The translations under genes and the position numbers were made by a program. A stretch of DNA of 64,000 nt. It comes from Kordiimonas gwangyangensis DSM 19435 = JCM 12864. GTDB lineage: Bacteria > Pseudomonadota > Alphaproteobacteria > Sphingomonadales > Kordiimonadaceae. Positions 38,387-47,314 of the stretch are shown one piece after another. Every line of letters starts with the position of its first letter. Position 1 is the stretch's first letter. The notes beneath the pieces are model-generated. The model had not been told where the DNA came from. It did no database searches and worked only from the letters and a program-made list of their open reading frames with translations. Location of the stretch: assembly GCF_000375545.1 (NCBI RefSeq), contig NZ_AQXF01000002.1, positions 160,716 to 224,715 on the forward strand, read 5' to 3'.

Positions 38387-39731
38387 GGCTGCTGAAGGTA
38401 AAGTCACGGATCTTCATCGGCGGGATCATGCAGCCTTGAATGCGCTGTGGTTTACCAAGCGCCTCGAGGTTGTTCAGCATGATGACCGGGCTTTCGTTGA
38501 AGCGGAAGTTCTTGATCGGATATTTGATCTCACCGTCTTCAATATAGAAGGTGCCGTCGCGGGTCAGCCCCGTATACATCAGTGATTGCGGGTCAAGCTG
38601 ACGGATGTACCAGAGACGGGTCACAAGCACACCACGACGGGTGCCCTTGATCATGTCTTCAAGGCTCTCACTGCCGCCAACCATGTTAATCGCAGGGCTA
38701 CCACCGAACAGACCCCCACCAACAAATGGGGTTGGTACATAAGGCATGCCAGTTTTCTGCGCCCAATAACGGGAGTTCGGCATGGTTTTGACAACGCCGT
38801 CCTTGATCCATTCGGTGCGGTTGAAGGCAGCACCGTCGCCCGCGAACGGATGGGTCGGGGTATCTGGGTCCTGCGGGTCGGTGTAAATGGTGACCCGTTC
38901 GTCAAACATCTTCTGGCCGAGTTTGTTTTTCGGCGCGTCCGGATCGTCCGACTTGTTCGTGAGGAAGCTGCGGCCTTCATCTGCCTGCCGCTGGTCCATG
39001 GAGTTGAACATGTTCAGGAGAAGCTGGACGGTCGCTGCCGGTTCCATGATCACGGTGTATTTGCCCGGCTCCATCGCCTTGCCGTCCGCACTTGCCATCG
39101 CTTTTTGCGCTGCGATCTCAGACGCCTCGCGGGTGTCCATCAGGCTGGCGTCGTGGAAATCACGACTAACCCAGCCGGAACCCTTGCCATCTTCGGTACG
39201 GATGGTGGCAGAGAAGTTGATGTCCGTCGCTTGGTTGTAGGCGAACAGGCCAGCGCTGTTCATGATCGCCGCGAAAGTGGCGGAGTCGTTCAGGAAGCCT
39301 GACGACACGAGGCCTTTTTCCTTGGAGATCGAGATGCTGGCGTCTGCCGCATTCGCCCGCCAGTTCGGGTTCACATCGGCCGTGGACTTGAAGTAGGTTT
39401 TCACATCCACATAGTCCTGTGGGCCGAGGATCGGCATGAACTCCGGGTTTTCGGGTGCAAGCTGTGCCAGTTCTTCCGAGCGGCGGACCACACGCTCAAG
39501 CGCTGCGTCCGTAAACTCGTTGGTGCTTGCAACGCCGGTCTTTTTACCAAACGTCGATTGCACGGTCAGGATCGTGTCATTGAGTTCACCTGCGGTACTG
39601 ACCGAGTTGCGAGCAGTACGGATGTTGCCGCTGACTTCGCCGTTCAGGTTACATTCGATCGATTCCGCTTTGGAGTAGGCGACCACTTTGGTGAGCAGCG
39701 CCTTGGCTTCGTCTCTTGTCATAATAGCCAT
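38370..39731 (-). CDS. TldD/PmbA-family protein (PmbA-like, inactive-subunit type)
   Basis: A 453-residue cytoplasmic-looking protein of the PmbA/TldE class. It lacks the HExxxH motif of TldD, as expected for the non-catalytic partner. Visible features are the N-terminal domain to about 190, the MEPAATVQLLLNMFNSMDQRQADEGRS region and the C-terminal FVGGGLFGGSPAINMVGGSESLEDMIKGTRRGVLVTRLWYIRQLDP. TldD/PmbA heterodimers cut unfolded peptides (for example microcin and CcdA). Next to a TldD gene 38 bp upstream, forming the pair. The stop region carries a large palindrome. Confidence 0.9.
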   Translation of the reverse strand: MAIMTRDEAKALLTKVVAYSKAESIECNLNGEVSGNIRTARNSVSTAGELNDTILTVQSTFGKKTGVASTNEFTDAALERVVRRSEELAQLAPENPEFMPILGPQDYVDVKTYFKSTADVNPNWRANAADASISISKEKGLVSSGFLNDSATFAAIMNSAGLFAYNQATDINFSATIRTEDGKGSGWVSRDFHDASLMDTREASEIAAQKAMASADGKAMEPGKYTVIMEPAATVQLLLNMFNSMDQRQADEGRSFLTNKSDDPDAPKNKLGQKMFDERVTIYTDPQDPDTPTHPFAGDGAAFNRTEWIKDGVVKTMPNSRYWAQKTGMPYVPTPFVGGGLFGGSPAINMVGGSESLEDMIKGTRRGVLVTRLWYIRQLDPQSLMYTGLTRDGTFYIEDGEIKYPIKNFRFNESPVIMLNNLEALGKPQRIQGCMIPPMKIRDFTFSSLSDAV

Positions 39732-39769
39732 GATAAACCTCTATAATTCCTTGGTTGCCAATCGCCGCA

Positions 39770-41398
39770 TCAAATCTTGCGTGCAGTGTTGATGACGTTG
39801 ACATTATTGAAACGGGTGGTCGGGCAGCCGTGCGAAACCGCACTGACCTGAGAGGGCTGACCCTTGCCGTCAAAGAAGGAACCACCGAGGCGATAGTCGG
39901 ACTTGCCAGCCATGGCAACGCAGCTGTTCCAGAACTCCTGCGTGTTGGACTGGTAGGCGACATCTTCGATTTGGTCGACGATCTTGCCGTCCTTGATTTC
40001 ATAGAACAGCTGACCGCCAAACTGGAAGTTATAGCGCTGCTGGTCAATGGAGAAGGAACCGCGGCCGGCAATATAGATGCCTTTTTCAACACCGGCGATA
40101 ACCTCATCCGCGCTCACGTCTTCTTCATTCGGACGGAGCGATACGTTGGCCATGCGTTGGAATTGTACATCGCGCCAGCTTTGCGAGTAGCAGCAACCAT
40201 GGGATTCTTTTTCGTCAATGATATGGGCCTGGTCCCGGATTGCTTGGTAATTCACTAGCACACCGTCTTTCACGAGATCCCATTCTTTGGTTTTTACGCC
40301 TTCGTCGTCCCAGCCAACATAGCCGAGCGAGCCAACTTGGGTTTTGTCGGCGAACAGGTTCACGATCTTGGAGCCATATTCGAACGTGCCGCTCTTCCAT
40401 TTGTCGAGCGTGGCGAAGCTGGTGCCCGCATAGTTGGCCTCGTAGCCGAGCACACGGTCGAGCTCAAGCGGGTGGCCGACGCTTTCGTGGATGGTCAGCA
40501 TCAGGTGGTGCGGATCGAGCACGAGGTCGTATTTTCCTGGCTCTACAGACTTGGCAGCAAGTTTCTTTTGCAGCTGCTTGCCGGCTTCGCGCGCATCCTC
40601 GACCATGTCGTAGGTGTCGCGGTAGCCGATGTTGGCGCCTTGAATGACAATCTTGTCTTCTGGGCGGCCGTCAAGATATTCGAAGCCGCGGCCCACCGGG
40701 TTACCGAGACTTTGGCGCTGCTTGAAGCCTTGCTGGCCCACCGCAGTCGCGAAGAAAGGCGCCCAAAGACGGTGCACGTCCTGGTCGATATAGGAGCCCT
40801 CGGTCGACGCAAAATATTTCTGCTCGTTTACGAGGAAAAGGATCGAGGTGATGTAATTCGCGCCGTTGTCCAGCGCTGCATTGTTGACTTCCATGAGGAG
40901 GTCAACTTTGTCTTTCACGGGAATCTCGAACGCATTTTTCTCAATTGGCGTTTTCCAGGCCACGTCACCGTAGCTTTTCACAGGTGCGAGCTGTACGGGC
41001 TCGGTCTGGAATTTGGAGTTTGCTTTTGCGACAGCAACTGCGGCTTCAGCTGCTTTGGCAATGCCATCGTCTGTCATGTCCGATGTGGATGCAAAACCCC
41101 ATGTGCCGTTCGCAATTACGCGAACACCGATACCGTATGATTCAGTGTTTACGATGTTGTCTACACGTTTTTCCTGCGCCGTGATGAATTGGTTCAGATA
41201 GCGCCCAATGCGGGCGTCTGCGTAGCTTGCGCCTTTGGCGGTTGCCGCGTTGAGCGCGATGTTAGCCATGCGCTTCTTGACTGCGACATCAACGCCGGGC
41301 TCAAGCAGTGCTTCAGCCGAGACCATACGCCCGCTGATTGGCAGCATCATCGCCCCCATGCCAGCGCCAGCGATTTTGATAAATTGCCGTCTGTCCAT
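39770..41398 (-). CDS. tldD: TldD-family metalloprotease with Tat signal
   Basis: A 542-residue TldD-class metallopeptidase whose zinc-binding HExxxH is visible as LTIHESVGHPLEL (near residue 305), with the distal cysteine/histidine area SHGCCYSQSWRD about 110 residues later. Unusually, the N-terminus is a twin-arginine signal (DRRQFIKIAGAGMGAMMLPI, then MVSAEA), whereas classical TldD is cytoplasmic. It probably works with the PmbA-like product, but the export prediction makes their meeting place unclear. First gene of the reverse-strand cluster, divergent from the D-aminoacylase with 287 bp between. Confidence 0.88.
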   Translation of the reverse strand: MDRRQFIKIAGAGMGAMMLPISGRMVSAEALLEPGVDVAVKKRMANIALNAATAKGASYADARIGRYLNQFITAQEKRVDNIVNTESYGIGVRVIANGTWGFASTSDMTDDGIAKAAEAAVAVAKANSKFQTEPVQLAPVKSYGDVAWKTPIEKNAFEIPVKDKVDLLMEVNNAALDNGANYITSILFLVNEQKYFASTEGSYIDQDVHRLWAPFFATAVGQQGFKQRQSLGNPVGRGFEYLDGRPEDKIVIQGANIGYRDTYDMVEDAREAGKQLQKKLAAKSVEPGKYDLVLDPHHLMLTIHESVGHPLELDRVLGYEANYAGTSFATLDKWKSGTFEYGSKIVNLFADKTQVGSLGYVGWDDEGVKTKEWDLVKDGVLVNYQAIRDQAHIIDEKESHGCCYSQSWRDVQFQRMANVSLRPNEEDVSADEVIAGVEKGIYIAGRGSFSIDQQRYNFQFGGQLFYEIKDGKIVDQIEDVAYQSNTQEFWNSCVAMAGKSDYRLGGSFFDGKGQPSQVSAVSHGCPTTRFNNVNVINTARKI

Positions 41399-41685
41399 TT
41401 TTTATGCCTTTTGTTTGCGTTTCAGTTCCCCGGAGCGGACGATAGGGGTGTTGACGTTCCCCGGTGTCGCCCGCCAGTACACGCGATGGTAGGCAGAGTG
41501 GTAATGTGAGTAAATGACTTTCCACCCCCCAACGCAGTGCCAAGACTTAGCCTGTTTTTTATTCTTCAAGTCGTCAAGGCGAAAGAAAGTTGAACAAGTG
41601 TGCGTTGGGCGGCTACAAAAATTCGATCAACGCACTTTGTCGTGCGGTGAAACGATTTATCGGACTGAGGGGATGGGAGACGGAA

Positions 41686-43296
41686 ATGAATGCATACGGA
41701 ACGCGGCGCGCTTGGGCATATGCGGCTTTCGGCCTCGTCGCTGCAATGTATTGTTCCCTTATGGTGCCATTGCCAGCTGATGCTACGCAGCATTCCTTTG
41801 ATTTTCTCATTGTAGGCGGTAATGTCTATGACGGTAGCGCGGGCGGGGCCCAATCCTATGTGGTTGCCACATCAGGCGATAAGATCGCTTATGTTGGGCC
41901 TGCGAGCGATGACATACTCGCGCGCAGTAAACATATATTGCACGCCGATGGGTTCATTGTAGCGCCCGGCTTCATTGACCCGCACACCCATAGCCTTGAT
42001 GATCTGCTTAATCTCGATAAACATCAAAATATCAATTACTTAACGCAAGGTGTTACCACAGTTTTTGCAGGGAACGACGGTGGCGGACCAATCAATATTG
42101 GCGAAATTTTTGACACACTTCAATCTCAAGGCATCGGCACAAATGTAGCGCTTTATGTTGGTCATGGTAGCGTTCGGCGTGCGGTTCTTGGCATGGAGAA
42201 CCGCGCACCGACCCACGATGAACTGCTGAGAATGTCGGCGATTGTGGAGAAGGCGATGGAGGAGGGCGCTTTGGGGCTCTCCTCAGGGCTCTATTATGCG
42301 CCAGGTAGCTTCGCAACGACGGACGAAGTTGTGCTGCTCGCAAAGGCAACAAAGCCATATTGCGGGGTTTATGACAGCCATATTCGTGATGAAAGCACAT
42401 ACACTATAGGTCTCGTTGGCGCTGTGAACGAGGCCATTGCGGTCGGACGCGAGGCGGGAATTCCTGCACATATTTCGCATATCAAGGCGCTGGGCGTGGA
42501 TGTACATGGCCAAAGCGCTCAAGTTATAGAAGCCGTTGAAGCTGCGCGAAAAAATGGCATTGACGTCACTGCTGATCAGTATCCGTGGGCCGCGTCCGGG
42601 ACGAGCATCGCTGCCAGCCTCATGCCACGCTGGGCGCTTGCCGGCGGAAGAGACGCCATGCTCCGTCGGTTTGACGACCCAACAACGCTTGTAGATATCA
42701 AACATGAAATGGCAGAAAACCTGCGCCGGCGTGGCGGTGCGGCAAGTCTTCTTATTGTCGGTGATGTAGAGGCGCTTGAAGCGCGTACGCTAGAGGAAAT
42801 CGCCAACGGTTGGGCAATGTCTTATATTGATGCCGCACTGCGCATCATCAGGGAAGGGGATGCCGCAGTTGCGTCCTTCAATATGGATAAAGCGGATATT
42901 CGCAATTTCATGCGTCAGCCTTGGGTCATGACAGGCTCAGATGGCAGCACCGGGCACCCTCGGAAATTTGGGACGTATCCGGAGAAATACCAAACCTATG
43001 TGCGTGACGAGAAGGTCCTCTCGGAGGCTCAGTTCATCCGTTCGAACACGGGGCTCGTTGCTGACAGTTTTGGGCTCAAGGACCGCGGATTTCTGAAGGT
43101 GGGCCACAAGGCGGACATCGTCGCCTTTGACCCCCTCGCTTTCCGCTCTAATGCGACCTATGCTGCACCGGAGGAACTGTCAACGGGCGTGCAATTCCTC
43201 CTGGTAAACGGCAAACTCGTCGTTAAAGAAGGCTCGCTCGATATGAACGTCTTGGCGGGCGAAACCTTACGTAGGAAAGAAAAGTGCGAGGACTAG
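41686..43296 (+). CDS. Exported N-acyl-D-amino-acid deacylase family amidohydrolase
   Basis: A 536-residue amidohydrolase-superfamily enzyme with an N-terminal signal (RRAWAYAAFGLVAAMYCSLMV then PADA). The metal site and substrate loops of the D-aminoacylase family are visible: GFIDPHTHSLDD, YVGHGSVRRAVLG, DSHIRDES, HISHIKALG, VTADQYPWAASGTS and MTGSDGSTGHPRKFGT. Such enzymes release D-amino acids from N-acyl forms or degrade related dihydropyrimidines. The ATG at 41686 with GGGAGA upstream starts a proper signal peptide; an upstream extension to 41590 does not. Its end overlaps the convergent MetX-like gene by 4 bp. Confidence 0.86.
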   Translation: MNAYGTRRAWAYAAFGLVAAMYCSLMVPLPADATQHSFDFLIVGGNVYDGSAGGAQSYVVATSGDKIAYVGPASDDILARSKHILHADGFIVAPGFIDPHTHSLDDLLNLDKHQNINYLTQGVTTVFAGNDGGGPINIGEIFDTLQSQGIGTNVALYVGHGSVRRAVLGMENRAPTHDELLRMSAIVEKAMEEGALGLSSGLYYAPGSFATTDEVVLLAKATKPYCGVYDSHIRDESTYTIGLVGAVNEAIAVGREAGIPAHISHIKALGVDVHGQSAQVIEAVEAARKNGIDVTADQYPWAASGTSIAASLMPRWALAGGRDAMLRRFDDPTTLVDIKHEMAENLRRRGGAASLLIVGDVEALEARTLEEIANGWAMSYIDAALRIIREGDAAVASFNMDKADIRNFMRQPWVMTGSDGSTGHPRKFGTYPEKYQTYVRDEKVLSEAQFIRSNTGLVADSFGLKDRGFLKVGHKADIVAFDPLAFRSNATYAAPEELSTGVQFLLVNGKLVVKEGSLDMNVLAGETLRRKEKCED

Positions 43297-44465
43297 TCCG
43301 CCGTACGCGCCAGCAATGCCTTCAGGTCCTCAATCCAGAACTTTGCCCACGTATGGGTGCCGTGGCCCCGGGTTTCGGTACTTTCGGGGATTAGGCGGAA
43401 CTCGATGATTGGATTTCGCTCCACAGCCCATTCCGGGTAGGGGAAGTTGCGGGGATTGATAAAATCGTCGGCCGAGTTGATCCACATCGTGGGTGCCTTG
43501 ATTGCTTCAAGCTCTGGCCAAGGATTATAATTCCGCGAGCTATCGAACTGGTAGAGGAAATCATTGGCGTCACGGCGGGCCATATCAAACTCGATCGCTT
43601 TACGCACCGAGGTTATCGCCTGGTCTCGCGTTGGGTTCAGCGCCTGATTGTTGATCGGCCGGGAACCTGCAAGGAACAGGATGGAGGAGGCGGTCCGAAT
43701 GCCCTGAACTGGCTGCGTTTTATAGTCGCCGCCCATCCATGCAGGGTCGCTTGTGATAGCGTCCATCGTCAGTTGTCGCCATTGGCGGTTCAGCCCCGCG
43801 ATCTGCGTGGGCATACAGGCCATTGGCATCAGTGCTTTCGGAAAGTCGGGGTAGGTTTCACCCCAAATAAAGCCATGCATGCAGCCCATCGACGTTCCGA
43901 AAATTAAACGGATATGCTTGAGACCCAAGCCATCTGTCAGCAATTTATGTTGCAGTTCGACCATGTCGTCATAGTCATATCTGGGGAAAGCCATACGCAG
44001 GCCGTCCGAAGGTTTGCTTGATGCACCGTGGCCAATATTGTCCGGCAGGATGATCCAATATTTTGTGATGTCTAGAGGCTGACCCGGCCCATAAAGCAAG
44101 TTTGCGAATTGCGGCACCAGAAATTGCTTACCGCTACCACCTGTGCCATGTAATACCATGATTGCATTGTCTATCTCACCATTTTTATTACGGTGTGGTT
44201 GGCCGAGCGTAGTATAATGAAGGCGCACTTCTGCAAGGCTTTCGCCGCTCCGAAATTTGAAATCACGAACAGTGTAATCCCCTTCGCTCGTGGGCCAATC
44301 AAGGCTTTGTGGGGCAGGTTCGGGCGCGGGCTGCAATGCGGGTGGAAAATCGCCTTCCGACGTTGGGCTGGGCGCCGTCAGCGTGCCGGTCTCTTTAAAC
44401 TGGTCTATAGCCGAATTGGTGGGGCTTGATACCTGTAGTGCTGCAGCGAGGATGATTGATAACAT
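43293..44465 (-). CDS. MetX-like alpha/beta hydrolase
   Basis: A 390-residue alpha/beta-hydrolase fold protein of the homoserine O-acetyltransferase superfamily. The catalytic triad is recognisable: nucleophile Ser in GTSMGCMHGF, Asp in NSADDFINP and His in RGHGTHTW. MVLHGTGGSGKQF is the oxyanion part. The N-terminus (MLSIILAAALQ) looks like a weak signal followed by a Pro/Thr/Ser-rich stretch, so it may be exported, which argues against true MetX function. Acts probably as an esterase or acyltransferase of unknown substrate. Confidence 0.85.
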   Translation of the reverse strand: MLSIILAAALQVSSPTNSAIDQFKETGTLTAPSPTSEGDFPPALQPAPEPAPQSLDWPTSEGDYTVRDFKFRSGESLAEVRLHYTTLGQPHRNKNGEIDNAIMVLHGTGGSGKQFLVPQFANLLYGPGQPLDITKYWIILPDNIGHGASSKPSDGLRMAFPRYDYDDMVELQHKLLTDGLGLKHIRLIFGTSMGCMHGFIWGETYPDFPKALMPMACMPTQIAGLNRQWRQLTMDAITSDPAWMGGDYKTQPVQGIRTASSILFLAGSRPINNQALNPTRDQAITSVRKAIEFDMARRDANDFLYQFDSSRNYNPWPELEAIKAPTMWINSADDFINPRNFPYPEWAVERNPIIEFRLIPESTETRGHGTHTWAKFWIEDLKALLARTAD

Positions 44466-44513
44466 GTTCGTAGTTCCTTGATTGGGTGGTCTTGGCGCAG
44501 AATAGGGTGCATA

Positions 44514-45023
44514 TCAGCGCTCAGGCACACCCTCTGTGCCGGGCTCGCCCGCATGGGCTTCAAACGACGATACGTGGTTCATGCTGATCACCCAGCGTCC
44601 GTCTATTTTCCGAAAAAGGCGGGTGTTGATGCCTTCTTGTGGGTGATCCGCGCGCTCAAGATGGTAGTGGCTGATCAGAAGCGCAGCGTCGGGTGCATAG
44701 ACCTCAACGGTCATATCGTAGAAACGCAGCTCGCCACGTCCGTCAGGCGCGCCACCATAGTTTTTCACGTAATTATCTAGTGCGTCTTGCCATCCGCCTT
44801 TTATGCGTCCTTTGGAAACGAACCTTACACCAGGGTTTTCAAAGCCGTTCATGTAGCCTTTGAAATCGCCGCTGTTCCAAGCATGTTCCATTGCGGTAAC
44901 GACAGCGAGGATTTCCGTCTTTGCTTGTGCCTCAACCTCGGATGGGACCTGTGTGGCTTGTACGCTGTACGTTGCCGCCAAGACAAATACAGCCGCTGTC
45001 ACAGCCGATAGGCGTTTCATCAT
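44514..45023 (-). CDS. Exported NTF2/SnoaL-like protein
   Basis: A 169-residue protein with a signal peptide (KRLSAVTAAVFVLAATYSVQA, about 1-23) and a cone-shaped NTF2/DUF4440-like domain: AMEHAWNSGDFKGYMNGFENPG, VEVYAPDAALLISHYHLE and FRKIDGRWVISMNHVSSFE. These small domains have varied enzymatic or binding roles. ATG at 45023 (or 45020) with GAGGAGC upstream. It follows the MetX-like gene in the same direction, 48 bp apart, and may share its transcript. No specific function. Confidence 0.78.
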   Translation of the reverse strand: MMKRLSAVTAAVFVLAATYSVQATQVPSEVEAQAKTEILAVVTAMEHAWNSGDFKGYMNGFENPGVRFVSKGRIKGGWQDALDNYVKNYGGAPDGRGELRFYDMTVEVYAPDAALLISHYHLERADHPQEGINTRLFRKIDGRWVISMNHVSSFEAHAGEPGTEGVPER

Positions 45024-45183
45024 GGTTTCGCTCCTCGAATACAACGATTGAGAGGCAAGCGTATACAATATGGCTGTGACGCCTCCCTAACGATGTCACC
45101 GTAACATTAATTCATTCAATTAGTTATTATTGACTGTCACCAGCCCAAAACAACAATTCTCATCAATTCTTGCTACAGTTGTG

Positions 45184-45221
45184 CATTTAAAATGTCACTG
45201 TGGATAGTGACATTTTAAATG
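45184..45221. repeat. Perfect 16-bp inverted repeat at the edge of the accessory region
   Basis: CATTTAAAATGTCACT (45184-45199) is followed after GTGGAT by its exact complement (45206-45221). AT-rich and without a T-run, it is 38 bp past the stop of the HNH gene and 160 bp from the NTF2-like gene. It may be a terminator, a recombination dyad or a regulatory site. It contains GTGAC, a word also found in the iteron array at 60.6 kb. Confidence 0.6.
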
Positions 45222-45259
45222 AAAAGGTCGCGACGCTGTAGGCAGAGTAAATCAATATG

Positions 45260-46360
45260 TCAGTCCTCAGTGTCTATAAGATCAGAGCTGTAAATCCTTC
45301 GAAGAACATCAAAGCTAATAACTATGCCTTGCGCCTGTAGTTGAGAAGCTCGCGCCTGATAGAGCTGTGAGAGCGGTTGTTTCTTTTCGTCGGCCCGTGC
45401 ATGGTGAAGTGAACGGTGACACAAAGGGCAGAGTGCTACGATATTTGAGACGACATCCAGTGACACTTCATACTTTGATTGGGTGCTCATGGGCACAAGA
45501 TGATGTGCCTCAACATAAGGCCGACTTTTCGAACTGGAAACAAAGGTCTTATGGGATGGATCAACCTCACACTTAAAGTCTGCCCGCTCAATCGCTTCTG
45601 CTGCTACTGACGGGCTCCGCGCATATTGTTGAATCCTATTAGAATTCAAACGAGGCACAGGCTTGCTGGCCTCGACATCTTCCTTTTTCTTCCGCTTGGA
45701 CGCCGCTCGCTCGAGCACAGCTTGCTGGTAGGTATCCTCATTGGCTGGTAAGAGCTCTTGAAGCGAGGTCTCTACGACAGTTGTCAGGGCGTCATAGTGC
45801 TCAAGCAGAATACCAAAGTCCCGAGCTAGTTGGGCAGCGGTTGGCAAGCTGTCCCGTTCATACCAGAAACTCTCGATAGCACCTTTTTCATACCCTTCAC
45901 CCAGATTACCCGTGGCAGAAAGGTCAATGACGCCCGGTGTTGCTCCTTCCGCTATATCAATAGAACGCCGTGCTAGTCTGGCGGCCTCTGCAATCTTCCG
46001 CTTTGCCGTTGAAGCCGAGTAGGCGTTGATAAAGGCAGTGAACCCCTGATTGAGGCTCAGGTAGCAAGACTGCATATCCTCGGAGAACAGCAGAACGATG
46101 TAAAACCCTTGCTGTGCGGTGTTGGTAACTTTGAGGTTGAAGACCCCAACCCACGGCACACGTGCCATGTTTGAATTTCCAAACGACCCTTTGACAGCAA
46201 ACTCATCAGCCCTACCCAGCTGAGACAGAAGCTCCTGAAAATAATCAGGTATCAGCTGTTTTAGCGCGATTTGATCTGGAGCCCCGATCGAATTTGTTTT
46301 TCCCTTTGTCGCCTTTTTTGTCGCTTCGTAATTTTCAAAAACATCGAGAAGAATATTCAC
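45260..46360 (-). CDS. MrcB-domain and HNH endonuclease (type IV restriction-like)
   Basis: A 366-residue putative modified-DNA nuclease. Residues about 60-130 resemble the MrcB/DUF3578 domain (ARVPWVGVFNLKVTNTAQQG, FYIVLLFSEDMQSCYLSLNQG), found in McrB-like modification-dependent restriction proteins. Residues about 264-320 are an HNH domain: Cys264, EAHHLVP (His286-287), Asn306, CPLC (311-314), His315 and His319. This MrcB-HNH order is like ScoMcrA-type enzymes that cut methylated or otherwise modified foreign DNA. Translation begins at GTG 46360 with AAGGGGG upstream. It starts the accessory region and is divergent from the nuclease at 46467. Confidence 0.85.
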   Translation of the reverse strand: MNILLDVFENYEATKKATKGKTNSIGAPDQIALKQLIPDYFQELLSQLGRADEFAVKGSFGNSNMARVPWVGVFNLKVTNTAQQGFYIVLLFSEDMQSCYLSLNQGFTAFINAYSASTAKRKIAEAARLARRSIDIAEGATPGVIDLSATGNLGEGYEKGAIESFWYERDSLPTAAQLARDFGILLEHYDALTTVVETSLQELLPANEDTYQQAVLERAASKRKKKEDVEASKPVPRLNSNRIQQYARSPSVAAEAIERADFKCEVDPSHKTFVSSSKSRPYVEAHHLVPMSTQSKYEVSLDVVSNIVALCPLCHRSLHHARADEKKQPLSQLYQARASQLQAQGIVISFDVLRRIYSSDLIDTED

Positions 46361-46466
46361 ACTACCCCCTTAATTCTGGTCTAACGGAAGCCCAAACATT
46401 ACATTTGCTGCAATTTTATGGGTTCCTTTGATCCGCAATATACAGCTGTTATTGTGTCCGTCATAA

Positions 46467-47045
46467 TTGTACTTTGGGGTGGGCTTCCGATCATTGGCTA
46501 TCAAACGAAATAGTTTTGGCCGCAATCGTGTGTCACGGGCACAGAAACGCCACGTCTATGAAACGTGGTCACACCCCGCTCGGTTAAAATCACCTTGGCG
46601 TCCTTCAAAGGTCATTGTGCTCGCGGCCATTGTTACGGCCGGCGTCATTGCAAGCTCTGTCTACCGGGAAAGCTTTTCCTTCTCCTCTTACGACTCCACC
46701 GTGTATGAGGTCGATCATGTCTATGATGGCGATACGCTCACAATCTTTGTCCCTAACTCCGACGGCCAAAAAACTAAACAACGTGTCAGGCTTCTCGGCA
46801 TAGATACAGCTGAGCTCAAAACAGCCGAATGTCCCTATGAACATGAGCTAGCCCTTGAACAGCGCGACCTATTGCGTTCGCTTGTCGGCCCTCGCGTGAG
46901 CATCGAAGAACACGGCAAAGACCGCTACGGCAGAATCCTAGGCGTCGTGTTCGATGAAAATGGCACAAATTTAAACCAAATCATGTTGAGCGAAGGCAAG
47001 GCCCGGCGCTACGACGGCGGCTACCGCGAAGGTTGGTGCTCCTAG
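46467..47045 (+). CDS. Membrane-anchored thermonuclease-family (SNase) protein
   Basis: Staphylococcal-nuclease-like OB-fold protein of about 192 residues. A basic N-terminus and one hydrophobic helix (IVLAAIVTAGVIASSVY, about residues 50-67) precede the nuclease domain with VDHVYDGDTLTI, RLLGIDTAE and GKDRYGRILGVVFDENG, giving the catalytic arginine pair and acidic metal ligand of the family. The product is therefore probably an inner-membrane or periplasmic nuclease. No ATG exists near the start, so translation must begin at TTG 46467, GTG 46479, TTG 46494 or GTG 46530; the exact start is unclear. Confidence 0.78.
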   Translation: MYFGVGFRSLAIKRNSFGRNRVSRAQKRHVYETWSHPARLKSPWRPSKVIVLAAIVTAGVIASSVYRESFSFSSYDSTVYEVDHVYDGDTLTIFVPNSDGQKTKQRVRLLGIDTAELKTAECPYEHELALEQRDLLRSLVGPRVSIEEHGKDRYGRILGVVFDENGTNLNQIMLSEGKARRYDGGYREGWCS

Positions 47046-47314
47046 CACTCGACGTAAATGGACGGCCCTTCTCGAGCGATGTGAGGCTATTGCCTGACGT
47101 CAGCAACCACTCATCAATTGATCTTACAAATGTCGTTATTGACCAGGAGGCACTGTTCTATCGACAGGACCTGGATACTTATTATAGCCATATTGAAGGC
47201 CTTTTTAGCTGTAATAGTCTAAGCCAATTCAAGAACTGGTGGTTGGCAAAAGGGAGTCAAGCAAAAGCAGGTGTAGATGCACTTAAGGGTTCGGTGGCGC
47301 CCCATAAAGGGTGA
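47033..47314 (+). CDS. Possible small ORF, weakly supported
   Basis: A 93-residue frame beginning with TTG inside the end of the nuclease gene. It has no internal ATG, no recognisable family and no clear ribosome site. The composition (VIDQEALFYRQDLDTYYSHIEGLF) is protein-like, so it could be a decayed or frameshifted fragment of an excalibur-like extension. I list it only because it is the longest frame in this gap. Confidence 0.2.
   Translation: MVLLALDVNGRPFSSDVRLLPDVSNHSSIDLTNVVIDQEALFYRQDLDTYYSHIEGLFSCNSLSQFKNWWLAKGSQAKAGVDALKGSVAPHKG

Noticed and set aside
44466-45259. tRNA gene as an integration target at the left border of the accessory region
   Set aside because: I looked for cloverleaf arms and a T-loop motif in the gaps and found none.
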